Position numbers and translations under genes: made by a program
The notes under the pieces: generated by a model
What the model was told of the DNA's origin: nothing
Database searches by the model: none
What the model saw: the letters and a program-made list of their open reading frames with translations, nothing else
Shown here: in pieces, positions 7,700 through 15,566 of the stretch
How positions within the stretch are numbered: the stretch's first letter is position 1
Layout: the number at the start of each line of letters is the position of its first letter
Assembly (NCBI RefSeq): GCF_000633255.1
Contig: NZ_AYMJ01000001.1
Location: forward strand, 117,208 to 181,207
Direction: 5' to 3'
Source: Pseudomonas sp. H1h
Lineage (GTDB): Bacteria; Pseudomonadota; Gammaproteobacteria; Pseudomonadales; Pseudomonadaceae
DNA length: 64,000 nucleotides

Positions 7700-7725
7700 A
7701 AAAGCCCGCCTATTCGCGGGCTTTT
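7700..7725. terminator. bidirectional terminator between oxygenase and tail operon
   Basis: A perfect 10-bp stem AAAAGCCCGC / GCGGGCTTTT with a 6-nt loop, with A and T runs on both sides. It ends the oxygenase transcript on the plus strand and the long late tail transcript on the minus strand. Confidence 0.85.
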
Positions 7726-7736
7726 CACTTCCTGAG

Positions 7737-8708
7737 TCAAAGCGTGATCGGTTTCAGTTTCAATGCTTGCTGTTTGGCGCTGGTGGAACCTGCTGTAAAT
7801 GCTGCAGCGTTGTTCGGCGGTGGGCTCGACGCGTGGACGTGACTGGCGATCTGAGTGTTCATCTGATCCACCAGATCGATCAGATCGCATAGCACCTGGA
7901 GCACGTTCACCGATTGCGACCCCAACCAGGTCTTAGGTGCCTGCATATGCTGGCTGATCCCAGCCACGCTTTTGCGCAATCCTTGGATCCTCTCCTGCAT
8001 GTCGCCACCCACCGTGGCGTTGTGCTTCTGCGCCACCACCAGGTTGAGGTCACGACCGGTGGCCAGGTGCAAATCGTCCACGGCCGCCAGGCTTGCGGAT
8101 CCGCCCGACAGCAGCTTGAGCGCACCCAAAGCTTCGATCTTTTTCACACCGCCTACCGTCTCGGTCGAATGGTCGTCTACCGTACTGGTGTGAATCTGGA
8201 AGCGCTCGGTGTTGTCCATGGCCTCCACTTCGCGCTCGATCGCCAGGTCCTGAATCTTGCCGTCAGTCTTCCGCAACCAGTTACCACCTGCGTCGACGCG
8301 TTGTTGCACAGCGTCACTGTGCTGCCAAACCTGGTCGCCCTTGGGTACTTTTGGCAAAGTCAGGCCGTGCGGCAGGATGGTTTGAATGTAGGGTTTGTGT
8401 GGCAGGCCATAGGCGAAGCACACAACCACGCTGGTGCCTTCCTCCGGAAAGGCGAAAAAACCCATCTCGTCACCACCCACTGGCATGGGTAGCGGAACGC
8501 CGGACAACACCGGGAGTGTCGTATCGATTTCGCCGTCCGGCCCCATCACCTGCAGGTCAACTGAGAAACGCGGTCGGAAGTCATCACACAGCCCAGCATT
8601 GGCCGGTGCGTCGGCCACAGCCACGACCTTGGCGAATCGCGGCAAGTGATAGCCGCCGGTGAGTTCAGGAAATTGGCGTTCTACGCTGCGCTTTATTGCG
8701 TCGTCCAT
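7737..8708 (-). CDS. baseplate spike / assembly protein (gpV-like)
   Basis: A 323-aa protein ending the late tail operon. The N-terminal ~110 residues have the OB-fold style of gpV/gp45-type spike proteins (PVLSGVPLPMPVGGDEMGFFAFPEEGTSVVVCFAYG), followed by a region of short regular repeats (TSTVDDHSTETVGG, HNATVGGDMQERI) typical of the triple beta-helix seen in membrane-piercing spikes. The last part is Ser/Pro/Asn-rich with an HVHA motif like the iron-binding tips of such spikes. It overlaps the gpD-like hub gene by 16 nt, fitting the usual hub-spike pair. Confidence 0.8.
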   Translation of the reverse strand: MDDAIKRSVERQFPELTGGYHLPRFAKVVAVADAPANAGLCDDFRPRFSVDLQVMGPDGEIDTTLPVLSGVPLPMPVGGDEMGFFAFPEEGTSVVVCFAYGLPHKPYIQTILPHGLTLPKVPKGDQVWQHSDAVQQRVDAGGNWLRKTDGKIQDLAIEREVEAMDNTERFQIHTSTVDDHSTETVGGVKKIEALGALKLLSGGSASLAAVDDLHLATGRDLNLVVAQKHNATVGGDMQERIQGLRKSVAGISQHMQAPKTWLGSQSVNVLQVLCDLIDLVDQMNTQIASHVHASSPPPNNAAAFTAGSTSAKQQALKLKPITL

Positions 8709-9391
8709 TTGATGGCCATCTGTGTGCCGGCCAACGTCACGTTCGTGATCCGTTCGCCCTCGTTGATTGATACGCCTGGTCGCAGGCCTGGCAACGCGGC
8801 GATCATTGCGCTCTGGCTGCCTTGGTAACCATCGAAAAGGTTAACTGGCAGTTGTAGCGGCGATCGAGCGCCGAAGAAGCTGTCAGCCCAGGCGCCCACG
8901 TAGATCTCGCCGTCACCCTGTTGCTGCCAGATAAAATCTTTGACCCCGAACACCCGTGCCATGCTGTCCATCGCCTGGTAACCAGCGGCCAGGTTGTAGA
9001 AAAACGGTGTTTTGACCCGGGTATAGGCCTGATCCGGAACCCGAAAGCGCAGGCCGGTCTTGCTGCCGATGTCGGCCAGCACCGCACGCAGATCTACATG
9101 ACGCAGGTTCATAGGCAACGGGTTGGCCAGAACCGCGGCTAATTCGCGACACAGCAAAACTTGCTCGATGCCGTTCGTGGCAGTGCAACGCTCGACGTAG
9201 CCAATGAAATGACGCTGCAGCACCGCTTCGTTGTAGCCGATATCGAACGTGACCAAACCTTTAACGGGAACGCCCGCCTTGATCGTGAACGTGGCGCGGC
9301 CCGGACTCTTGAGATCCAGACGGACATCGTCGTTGACCAGCGGTAAGTCAACGCCGCCGATTGTCAGCACCTTATGCAGTTTCATGCTCAT
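8693..9391 (-). CDS. baseplate hub, gpD / late-control-D-like
   Basis: A 232-aa protein similar in layout to the phage late control gene D family (tail hub, homologous to T4 gp27), but much shorter than P2 gpD (~390 aa), as in HP1-type phages. It overlaps the spike gene downstream by 16 nt and the upstream baseplate gene by 4 nt. Two ATGs (9391 and 9385) are usable; the first gives the overlap with the preceding stop typical of this operon. It would form the trimeric hub joining tail tube and spike. Confidence 0.75.
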   Translation of the reverse strand: MSMKLHKVLTIGGVDLPLVNDDVRLDLKSPGRATFTIKAGVPVKGLVTFDIGYNEAVLQRHFIGYVERCTATNGIEQVLLCRELAAVLANPLPMNLRHVDLRAVLADIGSKTGLRFRVPDQAYTRVKTPFFYNLAAGYQAMDSMARVFGVKDFIWQQQGDGEIYVGAWADSFFGARSPLQLPVNLFDGYQGSQSAMIAALPGLRPGVSINEGERITNVTLAGTQMAIKWTTQ

Positions 9392-9927
9392 GCCGCACCG
9401 CCCAGATAGGTGTCCACCTTCTTGAGCACCGCTTCAAAGCCGGTCAACTCTTCGGGTGCACCCGACGCCCCCGATCCGCTACCAGCCACGCCATCGCCAG
9501 GCGCTGACTGAGTCGTCACCCCGTTGCCGGCGCGACGGTTCTCGACCTTCTCTGGATTGGACAGCTTTTCGCTCAGGGTGAACTGGACGATCCACTGGGC
9601 CAGGGTGTCGTCTTCCCGGGCGCTGACCCCATCGGAGAACGTCACCTGCCGGATGCCAAAGGCCTTGGCCGTATCGTTGACGATCCGGTAGGTCTGGAGT
9701 TGGCCACCGCCTGCAGTCGCCTCGGCCAGTCGCATGATCGTGCGCAGGTTGTCGAGCGACTTGTATGGGATCGTCAGCGCTACGGTCAGTGTCTTGGGCT
9801 TAAATCCCTTGTGCGACTTGTCGGTGCCCGACGTCTGGCCACCCAGATCGTCGGCCTCGATCTTGAGATTGGCCGTCAGCTTCATGCGATGACCGATAAT
9901 CTGCTCGCCATTGAGTAGCAATGTCAT
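9388..9927 (-). CDS. baseplate complex protein (HP1-type tail)
   Basis: 179 aa from an ATG that overlaps the stop of the upstream gene (ATGA), so I prefer it to the longer frame starting upstream. The first ~110 residues look like a compact beta/alpha domain; the C-terminal part is Gly/Ser/Ala-rich (GDGVAGSGSGASGAP) before a short helix. Proteins of this type sit next to the hub gene in HP1-like prophages of Pseudomonas and are annotated as baseplate components. The exact role is not known to me. Confidence 0.6.
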   Translation of the reverse strand: MTLLLNGEQIIGHRMKLTANLKIEADDLGGQTSGTDKSHKGFKPKTLTVALTIPYKSLDNLRTIMRLAEATAGGGQLQTYRIVNDTAKAFGIRQVTFSDGVSAREDDTLAQWIVQFTLSEKLSNPEKVENRRAGNGVTTQSAPGDGVAGSGSGASGAPEELTGFEAVLKKVDTYLGGAA

Positions 9928-10853
9928 AGGCCCACCAGCTCCCGGACAAAGGTCAGGCTTTCCGCCGATCCGACCAGAAGTGCACCGGCGCACAGCGGCC
10001 ACTCATGCCCCGGCGCTTCGCCTTCAAGTAGCTCGCGGCGTAGCTGACCAGCGTCACCTGGTCCCAACATCCGGGACTGTATCGATACGTCGTCTGCGCT
10101 GTTGGTGAACTGGGCCTTGAGATCGGCCAACTGTTGATCGCGCTCCTGGGCCTGCGCTTTTTTCCGAATCTGCAGGTTGGCAAGGTCGACCATCGGTGAG
10201 CTGTCGGCGGCATACCCTTCGAGCATCGCCAGCTGGCCCGCCATGGATTGGCTGGCCAGCTTGGTGATCGGGCAGCGTTGCAACGGCAGCTGACTCCAGA
10301 GCGGCATCTGTCCCGCGATCGGCATGACCCACTTTTCCACCTCAAGCCTGGCCAGGTGTTCAGCACGACGTTCGGCGCGCACGAGGTCTGGCATAGGCAG
10401 CACAACGTTGAACCGTCCCAACGTCGCCGCAAGCTGATCCAGACGCGTGGCGAGGAAGATCAGTACCAAGGCGCTTTGCTGACCTTCAGGGCGGACAGCG
10501 TCGGTGGTGTCGGTCAGCTTGTCTGCCAGCAACTGCAGCAGGTTCGGCGCGGACAGAAAACGCTGGTGACCACCGCTGCCCTGGCCAACCCCGTGCTGGA
10601 ACGGCGTCACGACGATGCAGGCCGGCACATTCTCGAACTGGTCGGCCAATGCTGTGCGACCGGCGCTGATCGCCGCTTGTGCTGCGCCGCCGATCGGCCC
10701 CGGGCTGGTGGTCGCGATGTTGGCCAGTTTCGCGACTCGCTCTCCCGTACTAAGCATTTCGCTCTGAATTAGATTACGGGCGCCGTCCATCTGGTCCATC
10801 CATTGCGTGGCTTGCGCTGGCCAGCGCAGTTTGATTGGTGCCCAGTCATTCAT
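9924..10853 (-). CDS. unknown tail/baseplate-region phage protein
   Basis: A 309-aa protein that I cannot assign to a named family. The ATG at 10853 overlaps the preceding gene by 8 nt and is chosen over an ORF start 270 nt upstream that would cover most of that gene. It is helical, with an Ala/Gly-rich segment near residues 50-70 and a probable coiled coil near residues 215-245 (QIRKKAQAQERDQQLADLKAQF region). Its place between tail-fibre chaperone and hub genes in a tightly overlapping operon indicates a structural or assembly role. Confidence 0.65.
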   Translation of the reverse strand: MNDWAPIKLRWPAQATQWMDQMDGARNLIQSEMLSTGERVAKLANIATTSPGPIGGAAQAAISAGRTALADQFENVPACIVVTPFQHGVGQGSGGHQRFLSAPNLLQLLADKLTDTTDAVRPEGQQSALVLIFLATRLDQLAATLGRFNVVLPMPDLVRAERRAEHLARLEVEKWVMPIAGQMPLWSQLPLQRCPITKLASQSMAGQLAMLEGYAADSSPMVDLANLQIRKKAQAQERDQQLADLKAQFTNSADDVSIQSRMLGPGDAGQLRRELLEGEAPGHEWPLCAGALLVGSAESLTFVRELVGL

Positions 10854-11361
10854 CAGAAAGCACCGCGCCAATCCAGACCGGCATGTCAGGCCGGGTCGAC
10901 TCCATTGGATAGCCATCGACTTGCGGCCACTCACGCACGGCTCGGCGCCACTGCAGCAGCTCTGCGAACCGCTCCGACGTGATCGGAAGGGCTTGGCCAA
11001 GGTCGCGGGCATCCCGGTATTCAGAAACGACGTTCTCGGATGCCTTGAGCTTCGTATCGATCCACAGCCTGGCCAAAACAGCCGGATCCGACTCGACAAC
11101 GATGTCCTCGGCGTAGTCCACAAAGTCCCCTCCGTTGCCTAGGTACTCGCCGACCGCCTCGAAAAGCGGCGCGTTGTAATCGTGAGTAACGTGGCAACGA
11201 TTGCCTGCTACGGTCACAACATAGGAACCGTCTTTCTTGACGGCCACTTCGCTGAACAGTGCAACCACTGCAGACGGATCTTCAATCACTGATTCGTTTT
11301 CGTGCGCAGGAATGGCTGCTGGTGGGTTTTCCAATTGTTCGTTCAAGGTGCGTATCTCCAC
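10846..11361 (-). CDS. tail-fibre assembly chaperone-like protein
   Basis: 171 aa, encoded directly after the tail fibre gene and overlapping it by 19 nt, the usual place of the fibre-folding chaperone. The C-terminal half (RDARDLGQALPITSERF...LLQWRRAVREWP) has the helical pattern, ending in RxxxREWP, seen in tail-fibre assembly proteins. It likely helps the long fibre to trimerise or attach; host-range variation often involves fibre and chaperone together. Confidence 0.7.
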   Translation of the reverse strand: MEIRTLNEQLENPPAAIPAHENESVIEDPSAVVALFSEVAVKKDGSYVVTVAGNRCHVTHDYNAPLFEAVGEYLGNGGDFVDYAEDIVVESDPAVLARLWIDTKLKASENVVSEYRDARDLGQALPITSERFAELLQWRRAVREWPQVDGYPMESTRPDMPVWIGAVLSDE

Positions 11362-13553
11362 GCAAAACCGTAAATAGTTGCGCCGCCAGTGAAAGAAATC
11401 ACGGTGCCTCCTGCAGCCTGTCCGCTCTTACCCACAACACCTTGGCCGGCTGAGTAGTAGTGCATCAGCGAGTAGCACCAGGTGCCGCCAGGCGGAAGCT
11501 GCACAGAGGTGCCAGTCAACTGCACAGCCAGAAAATTGTTGGAGTCGGGGCGATAGAAATTGCTTTCGTTCCAAAGAATTCCCATGTCGGTGGAATCGAC
11601 CTGAGCACGAATCCCTGCGCTGTCGGTAGACCAGCCCAGCCGAATGGTGCTGGAACCTTGTCTGTAACCACTGCCCTGCTGCACGGGCGTGAAGCCCAGT
11701 CGCCGCTGCAGGTAGTGAATCGCGCCGTCAGTCCGGCGTCGGAAATAGGGGTACTCTGGGTTGTCACTGGCAAACCCGGCATAGGTCAGCGAATCGCCTA
11801 CTACGCGAGCGTCAAGATACGAGTTCACTTGTCCGGCGGTGTAACAATCGGTGATGCCATAACCGCCAAGCGTGGTGGCCTTGTTGGCCTTGCTGTTCGG
11901 ATCAAAGTTATTCTGACCCCAGATCACCCCAAGGTCATTGCCATCAACTGCCATGCGTATAGCAGTACCCGACCAACCAATATTCAGTCGATTGCCTAGT
12001 TGATTAGGCCCGCCGCCTTGTTTGATAAACGAGCTGTTGGCTTCGGTTTTTGTGAAGGCGTCAGTGATTCCATAACCGGCAAGGGTGTTTGCCCAATTCG
12101 CTTTGCTGCTCGGGTTAAAGTTCGATTCACACCAGACCAGACCAAGATCCGTTGCGTCGACAGTTGCAACAAGGCCTCGACTCGACCAGCCGATATAAAC
12201 GCTGTTGGTGAGTTGATTGAGTCCACCTCCCTGTTTGACGAAAGCAGCGTTGGCGGCAGATTTGGTGAACGCATCGTTGATGCCGTAACCCACAAGTGTC
12301 GTCGGGTTATCGCCCCACAGGACAAGGCCTTTTTGGTTGATGCCGACTCTCGTGTAGGTGCCGGCAGCGGCGCCACTGTCTGCCAGGGTCAGGGTGATAT
12401 CCGCGTCGGCAGAACCGTCAAAGGTGGCGCTACCGGAGGCCGCTCCTTTAAAGCGAAAGGTGCGTGCAGTGGCCAACTGTGCTGCTTTGCCGGCAATCGA
12501 CGTTCCCTTGATGATTGCGTCGATGGAGAGCCACAACCAAGCACGGACGGTGGTGACCATTTTGGTAGTGGCCAACACCGAACTGCTGTTGCTCGCCTCA
12601 TCGTCTGAAATCGCGTTGGGGATTTTGTCTAGTCCGACATCCGCTTTCGTCGTGGCCCGCGCACGCAGGTTCGGATAGTCACCGGTTCGAGCAGCCAGGT
12701 GCTTGATCAGCTCGCCGGCGATCGGCTCCACCGGACGCAGATCCGTGATCGAAGTCGAAGTCGGCAGGTCTGCCAGCGGCACCAGATAGTGGCGACCGCC
12801 GGCACTGTCGGTGTAATCCGTTTTACCGGGGCCGAACACAACCTGGAAAGTGCCGACCACGTCGCTCAGTTCACGCTGAAGGACGACATCGAGCCAGGCA
12901 TTGTTTGGAACGGACGGCACCGCCACCGGATGCGCGGCAGAACGCTCCAGGCGTATGCCTTCCACATAGGCCAGCCCGGGTTTGAGCTGGTACGCGCTGC
13001 CGACCTTTTCCAGTGCCAAGCCATTGCCGAAAAAACAGGCGCGCCCAAACACGTCGCGGTTGCTGCGGCGCTGACGCTCATCGATGCCTTTGAGGCGTGC
13101 GGTGAAGTCGTGCTGCCAGGTGCTGGCATCAATCTTGATGCCCGTCAGTTGCTGCGCTCCGTCGAACACCACCAGAAAGTTGCGCGTGACGTTGTTGCCG
13201 ATCTGCTCGGGCAGAATGTTTTTGCGCTTTTGTTGGACTGGCACGTAGGCGACCGACAGCAAAACACCCTCGCTGCTCTCAAGGCCGATCCAGTTCCAAT
13301 CGAAGTCGCCGACGTCCGTGCCCATCATCAGGCTGTAAACGACCTGGTTGGGGTTGACGTACCCGTCTTGGGTGACCGGCCAGGTGTAAACGATCTGGCC
13401 GGCAGGTGGTTTGCCGGCTGCGCGATTGACTGGCCCGTTGGGATTCAACCCGGGCACGTTGGCCAGCACAAAGTTGGTGATCTTGAGTGGTTGGCTGGCC
13501 GCCTGTTTTTGGGCAATAAGGCTTTCGCCGGCCAGTGTGATACTTGCAGCCAT
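11343..13553 (-). CDS. tail fibre with three ~68-residue repeats
   Basis: 736 aa. The N-terminal ~300 residues are a conserved attachment region of the phage-tail-collar / DUF3751 style. Next comes a Ser/Ala-rich shaft with the pattern AT.TFRFKGAASGSATFDGSADADITLTL, common in fibre shafts. From about residue 415 three copies of a ~68-aa unit follow, each starting with GYGI(N/T)D and containing KQGGG-NQL, (I/L)GWS, DLG and a final SKAN linker; the third copy is altered and leads into the tip. A glycine-rich C-terminal domain would be the receptor-binding tip. The fibre most likely contacts LPS or another surface sugar of Pseudomonas. Confidence 0.85.
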   Translation of the reverse strand: MAASITLAGESLIAQKQAASQPLKITNFVLANVPGLNPNGPVNRAAGKPPAGQIVYTWPVTQDGYVNPNQVVYSLMMGTDVGDFDWNWIGLESSEGVLLSVAYVPVQQKRKNILPEQIGNNVTRNFLVVFDGAQQLTGIKIDASTWQHDFTARLKGIDERQRRSNRDVFGRACFFGNGLALEKVGSAYQLKPGLAYVEGIRLERSAAHPVAVPSVPNNAWLDVVLQRELSDVVGTFQVVFGPGKTDYTDSAGGRHYLVPLADLPTSTSITDLRPVEPIAGELIKHLAARTGDYPNLRARATTKADVGLDKIPNAISDDEASNSSSVLATTKMVTTVRAWLWLSIDAIIKGTSIAGKAAQLATARTFRFKGAASGSATFDGSADADITLTLADSGAAAGTYTRVGINQKGLVLWGDNPTTLVGYGINDAFTKSAANAAFVKQGGGLNQLTNSVYIGWSSRGLVATVDATDLGLVWCESNFNPSSKANWANTLAGYGITDAFTKTEANSSFIKQGGGPNQLGNRLNIGWSGTAIRMAVDGNDLGVIWGQNNFDPNSKANKATTLGGYGITDCYTAGQVNSYLDARVVGDSLTYAGFASDNPEYPYFRRRTDGAIHYLQRRLGFTPVQQGSGYRQGSSTIRLGWSTDSAGIRAQVDSTDMGILWNESNFYRPDSNNFLAVQLTGTSVQLPPGGTWCYSLMHYYSAGQGVVGKSGQAAGGTVISFTGGATIYGFAWRYAP

Positions 13554-13561
13554 GAATGCTC

Positions 13562-14086
13562 CTACAGGCTGGCAACCAGCGTTTGCTGGTCGTCGTTGAA
13601 CTCGACCAGGGCAATACGCAACTGCACTGGGGTGATGGTGACGAAGTCATAGCGCCTGCAGGTGCGGCCGTACTGACGGATCAGCACGCGCAACAGGTCA
13701 GGGTTTTCGGATAGCTGCGAGTCGCTAAGGGTCAACAGAACGACGTCCCAGTCACGATCGGGCATGCGCTCGCTGATCTCGATGTAGCCAACGCCCAGGC
13801 GCACCAGGATGCGTTTCAGGCCGGCAGTGCTGCCGGCGTCCACCGAGTTGATAAAGGCATGCTTCACGCGCAGGCGGAACAGGCTCTCGGGCTCGCCGTT
13901 GAAGCGCGTCACGTCCCGTTGCCAGGCCCACAGTTCAAGAATGGAGAGGTGGCAGGTGTCAGCGTCGAACTGCAGGTAGGGCCAGCGCAGCCACTCGGCA
14001 GCCTGTTCCCACCAGAGCTGGGCGGTGGCCACCAGCTTGGTCAGTTCCAGCCCTTCGAGCCAGAACGGCAATTTGAGCTTGATCAT
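13562..14086 (-). CDS. tail protein I-like baseplate protein
   Basis: 174 aa, located between baseplate J and the tail fibre as gpI is in P2. The centre carries the typical WAWQRDVTRFNGEPESLFRLRV-type segment linking baseplate wedge to fibre. It overlaps the J gene by 4 nt (ATGA), showing translational coupling. The protein is rich in aromatic and charged residues with no membrane segment. Assignment is by position and general resemblance to the phage tail protein I group. Confidence 0.75.
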   Translation of the reverse strand: MIKLKLPFWLEGLELTKLVATAQLWWEQAAEWLRWPYLQFDADTCHLSILELWAWQRDVTRFNGEPESLFRLRVKHAFINSVDAGSTAGLKRILVRLGVGYIEISERMPDRDWDVVLLTLSDSQLSENPDLLRVLIRQYGRTCRRYDFVTITPVQLRIALVEFNDDQQTLVASL

Positions 14087-15252
14087 TGCAGTACCACCGA
14101 CAGGGTGCTGATCCGAGGGATGTCCAAGGCCGACACGATGTCGCTATTGGTGAATCGTAACGAACTGATATTTGGAAACTGGGCGTGCAGTTCTTCGGTC
14201 AGCCGGCTGAAGCTGAAGCGAGACTGCGGAAAAGTGCGCGTCGGTGCGTAGTCACTCTGTGTGCTTTCGCGGAATGCAGCGCGGATGAACAGCCCGATCT
14301 CAGCCTGCAGCGTCTGCAGCTGTAGCGCGGTCAGATTGGGCACATGCCAGACCGTGAGGCCAATCGCGTGCAGCGTCTCCGGCATGGCCTTCGCCAGCAG
14401 ATCATCGCCGTGGCCGTGGTTGCCGCCGTCACGGATGTGCGTGTTGATCTGCTCCAAGAACGTATCGGCTGGCACGCCGGCGTCGAACAGCACGAAGGCA
14501 TTGGCACTGCCTGGCCCACGCGGTGCGCCGTGTTCAAAGTAGACACCGTCCGCCGCAACCCCAGGAAACCCGGTGATGATTGCCCGGTACACCGCATCGG
14601 TATGCCACTGGTTAACGGCTGAGAACTGGTTGCGCACGCGCAGGCGCAACTGGTCGTCATGCTCGGAATCCGCACCGGGCGTCTTCAGCCAGTCGGTGTT
14701 GTTCACCACCTGGACGATGCCGGGAACTGATTGGGGCAGCACGGCGTAATAACCCGGCGCCAGGTTATAGCCGCTTCCGGCGCCAACAGCCTTGACCGGC
14801 ACCACCAGTTGGCTCTGGCCCTCTTCAAAGCTGCGCGGCTCGCTTGTGACCAACTGATAGATATGACCGTTGAGGGTCGGTGATTGGACGACAGTGCCGA
14901 TCGGCACTTCCAGTTCGCCGCCGGTATTGGCGCGGAAAAACAGCAGTTCTCCGATCGCCACTGTGGCGGCCTTGCGCTCGATGTTCACCGCCCAGGCCAG
15001 CATGTCCAGCCACTGCTTGCCGGCAGTCTTAACGAAGAAGTTCGGCAGCACCGTGCCACTGACGAATTCCAGCAGCCACAACACCGGCTTGGTGACCAGA
15101 GCCGTGATGATCCGCCAGAACGGGCTGTAAGCGCTGGTGTTGCTCAACGTGCTGCCTTGCTCGACGGCCAGTTTTTCCCAGGCCTGCTTGAGCTGCGCCT
15201 CAGTAGTTGGCACGCCGGAATCACTTAGTGCCTTTTGGAAGTCGACGGTCAC
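14083..15252 (-). CDS. baseplate J protein
   Basis: A 389-aa baseplate wedge protein of the gpJ / Mu gp47 family. The characteristic N-terminal region, the central beta-rich part (TVVQSPTLNGHIYQLVTSEP) and the glycine-rich turn (VGAGSGYNLAPG) before a helical C-terminus are visible. It is translationally coupled to the DUF2590 gene upstream and the gpI-like gene downstream by 4-nt overlaps. It would form the wedge ring around the hub. Confidence 0.88.
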   Translation of the reverse strand: MTVDFQKALSDSGVPTTEAQLKQAWEKLAVEQGSTLSNTSAYSPFWRIITALVTKPVLWLLEFVSGTVLPNFFVKTAGKQWLDMLAWAVNIERKAATVAIGELLFFRANTGGELEVPIGTVVQSPTLNGHIYQLVTSEPRSFEEGQSQLVVPVKAVGAGSGYNLAPGYYAVLPQSVPGIVQVVNNTDWLKTPGADSEHDDQLRLRVRNQFSAVNQWHTDAVYRAIITGFPGVAADGVYFEHGAPRGPGSANAFVLFDAGVPADTFLEQINTHIRDGGNHGHGDDLLAKAMPETLHAIGLTVWHVPNLTALQLQTLQAEIGLFIRAAFRESTQSDYAPTRTFPQSRFSFSRLTEELHAQFPNISSLRFTNSDIVSALDIPRISTLSVVLQ

Positions 15253-15566
15253 AGGGTGATCTCCAGTAGGCCGAATTTCACGGTCGTGGCGGTGACCAGG
15301 TACACACCTGGCTTGCTCTGAACGATCTGCGCAGTGCCAGGCACCAGGCGTTCGTCCGCTTCCACCAGCAGCTCCATTTGCTGAATGCAGTCGCGTTGAC
15401 GTAGCCGGTCACGCTCGGCCACCAACGTGATCAGCAAACCGCTTTCCCGGATCAGATGCGCGATGTCCTGTGCGATCGAGGCGCGATCAGTCACCAACAG
15501 TGGCTGGCGGGCTGGGTCGAGTACCAGGTCGTTGTTCATAATCAAAAGATCCACGTACTCACTCAT
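15249..15566 (-). CDS. DUF2590 baseplate protein (gpW/gp25-like position)
   Basis: A 105-aa protein with DLLIMNNDLVLD at the start and a regular alpha/beta pattern; it matches the HP1-type DUF2590 group. In P2 the equivalent place before J is taken by gpW, a gp25-like wedge protein that triggers sheath assembly, so a similar role is likely. It overlaps both neighbours by a few bases. Confidence 0.75.
   Translation of the reverse strand: MSEYVDLLIMNNDLVLDPARQPLLVTDRASIAQDIAHLIRESGLLITLVAERDRLRQRDCIQQMELLVEADERLVPGTAQIVQSKPGVYLVTATTVKFGLLEITL

Noticed and set aside
9924..11123. Long 399-aa version of the tail-region protein
   Set aside because: The first 90 codons cover the fibre chaperone in another frame and look random; the ATG at 10853 gives the normal short overlap.
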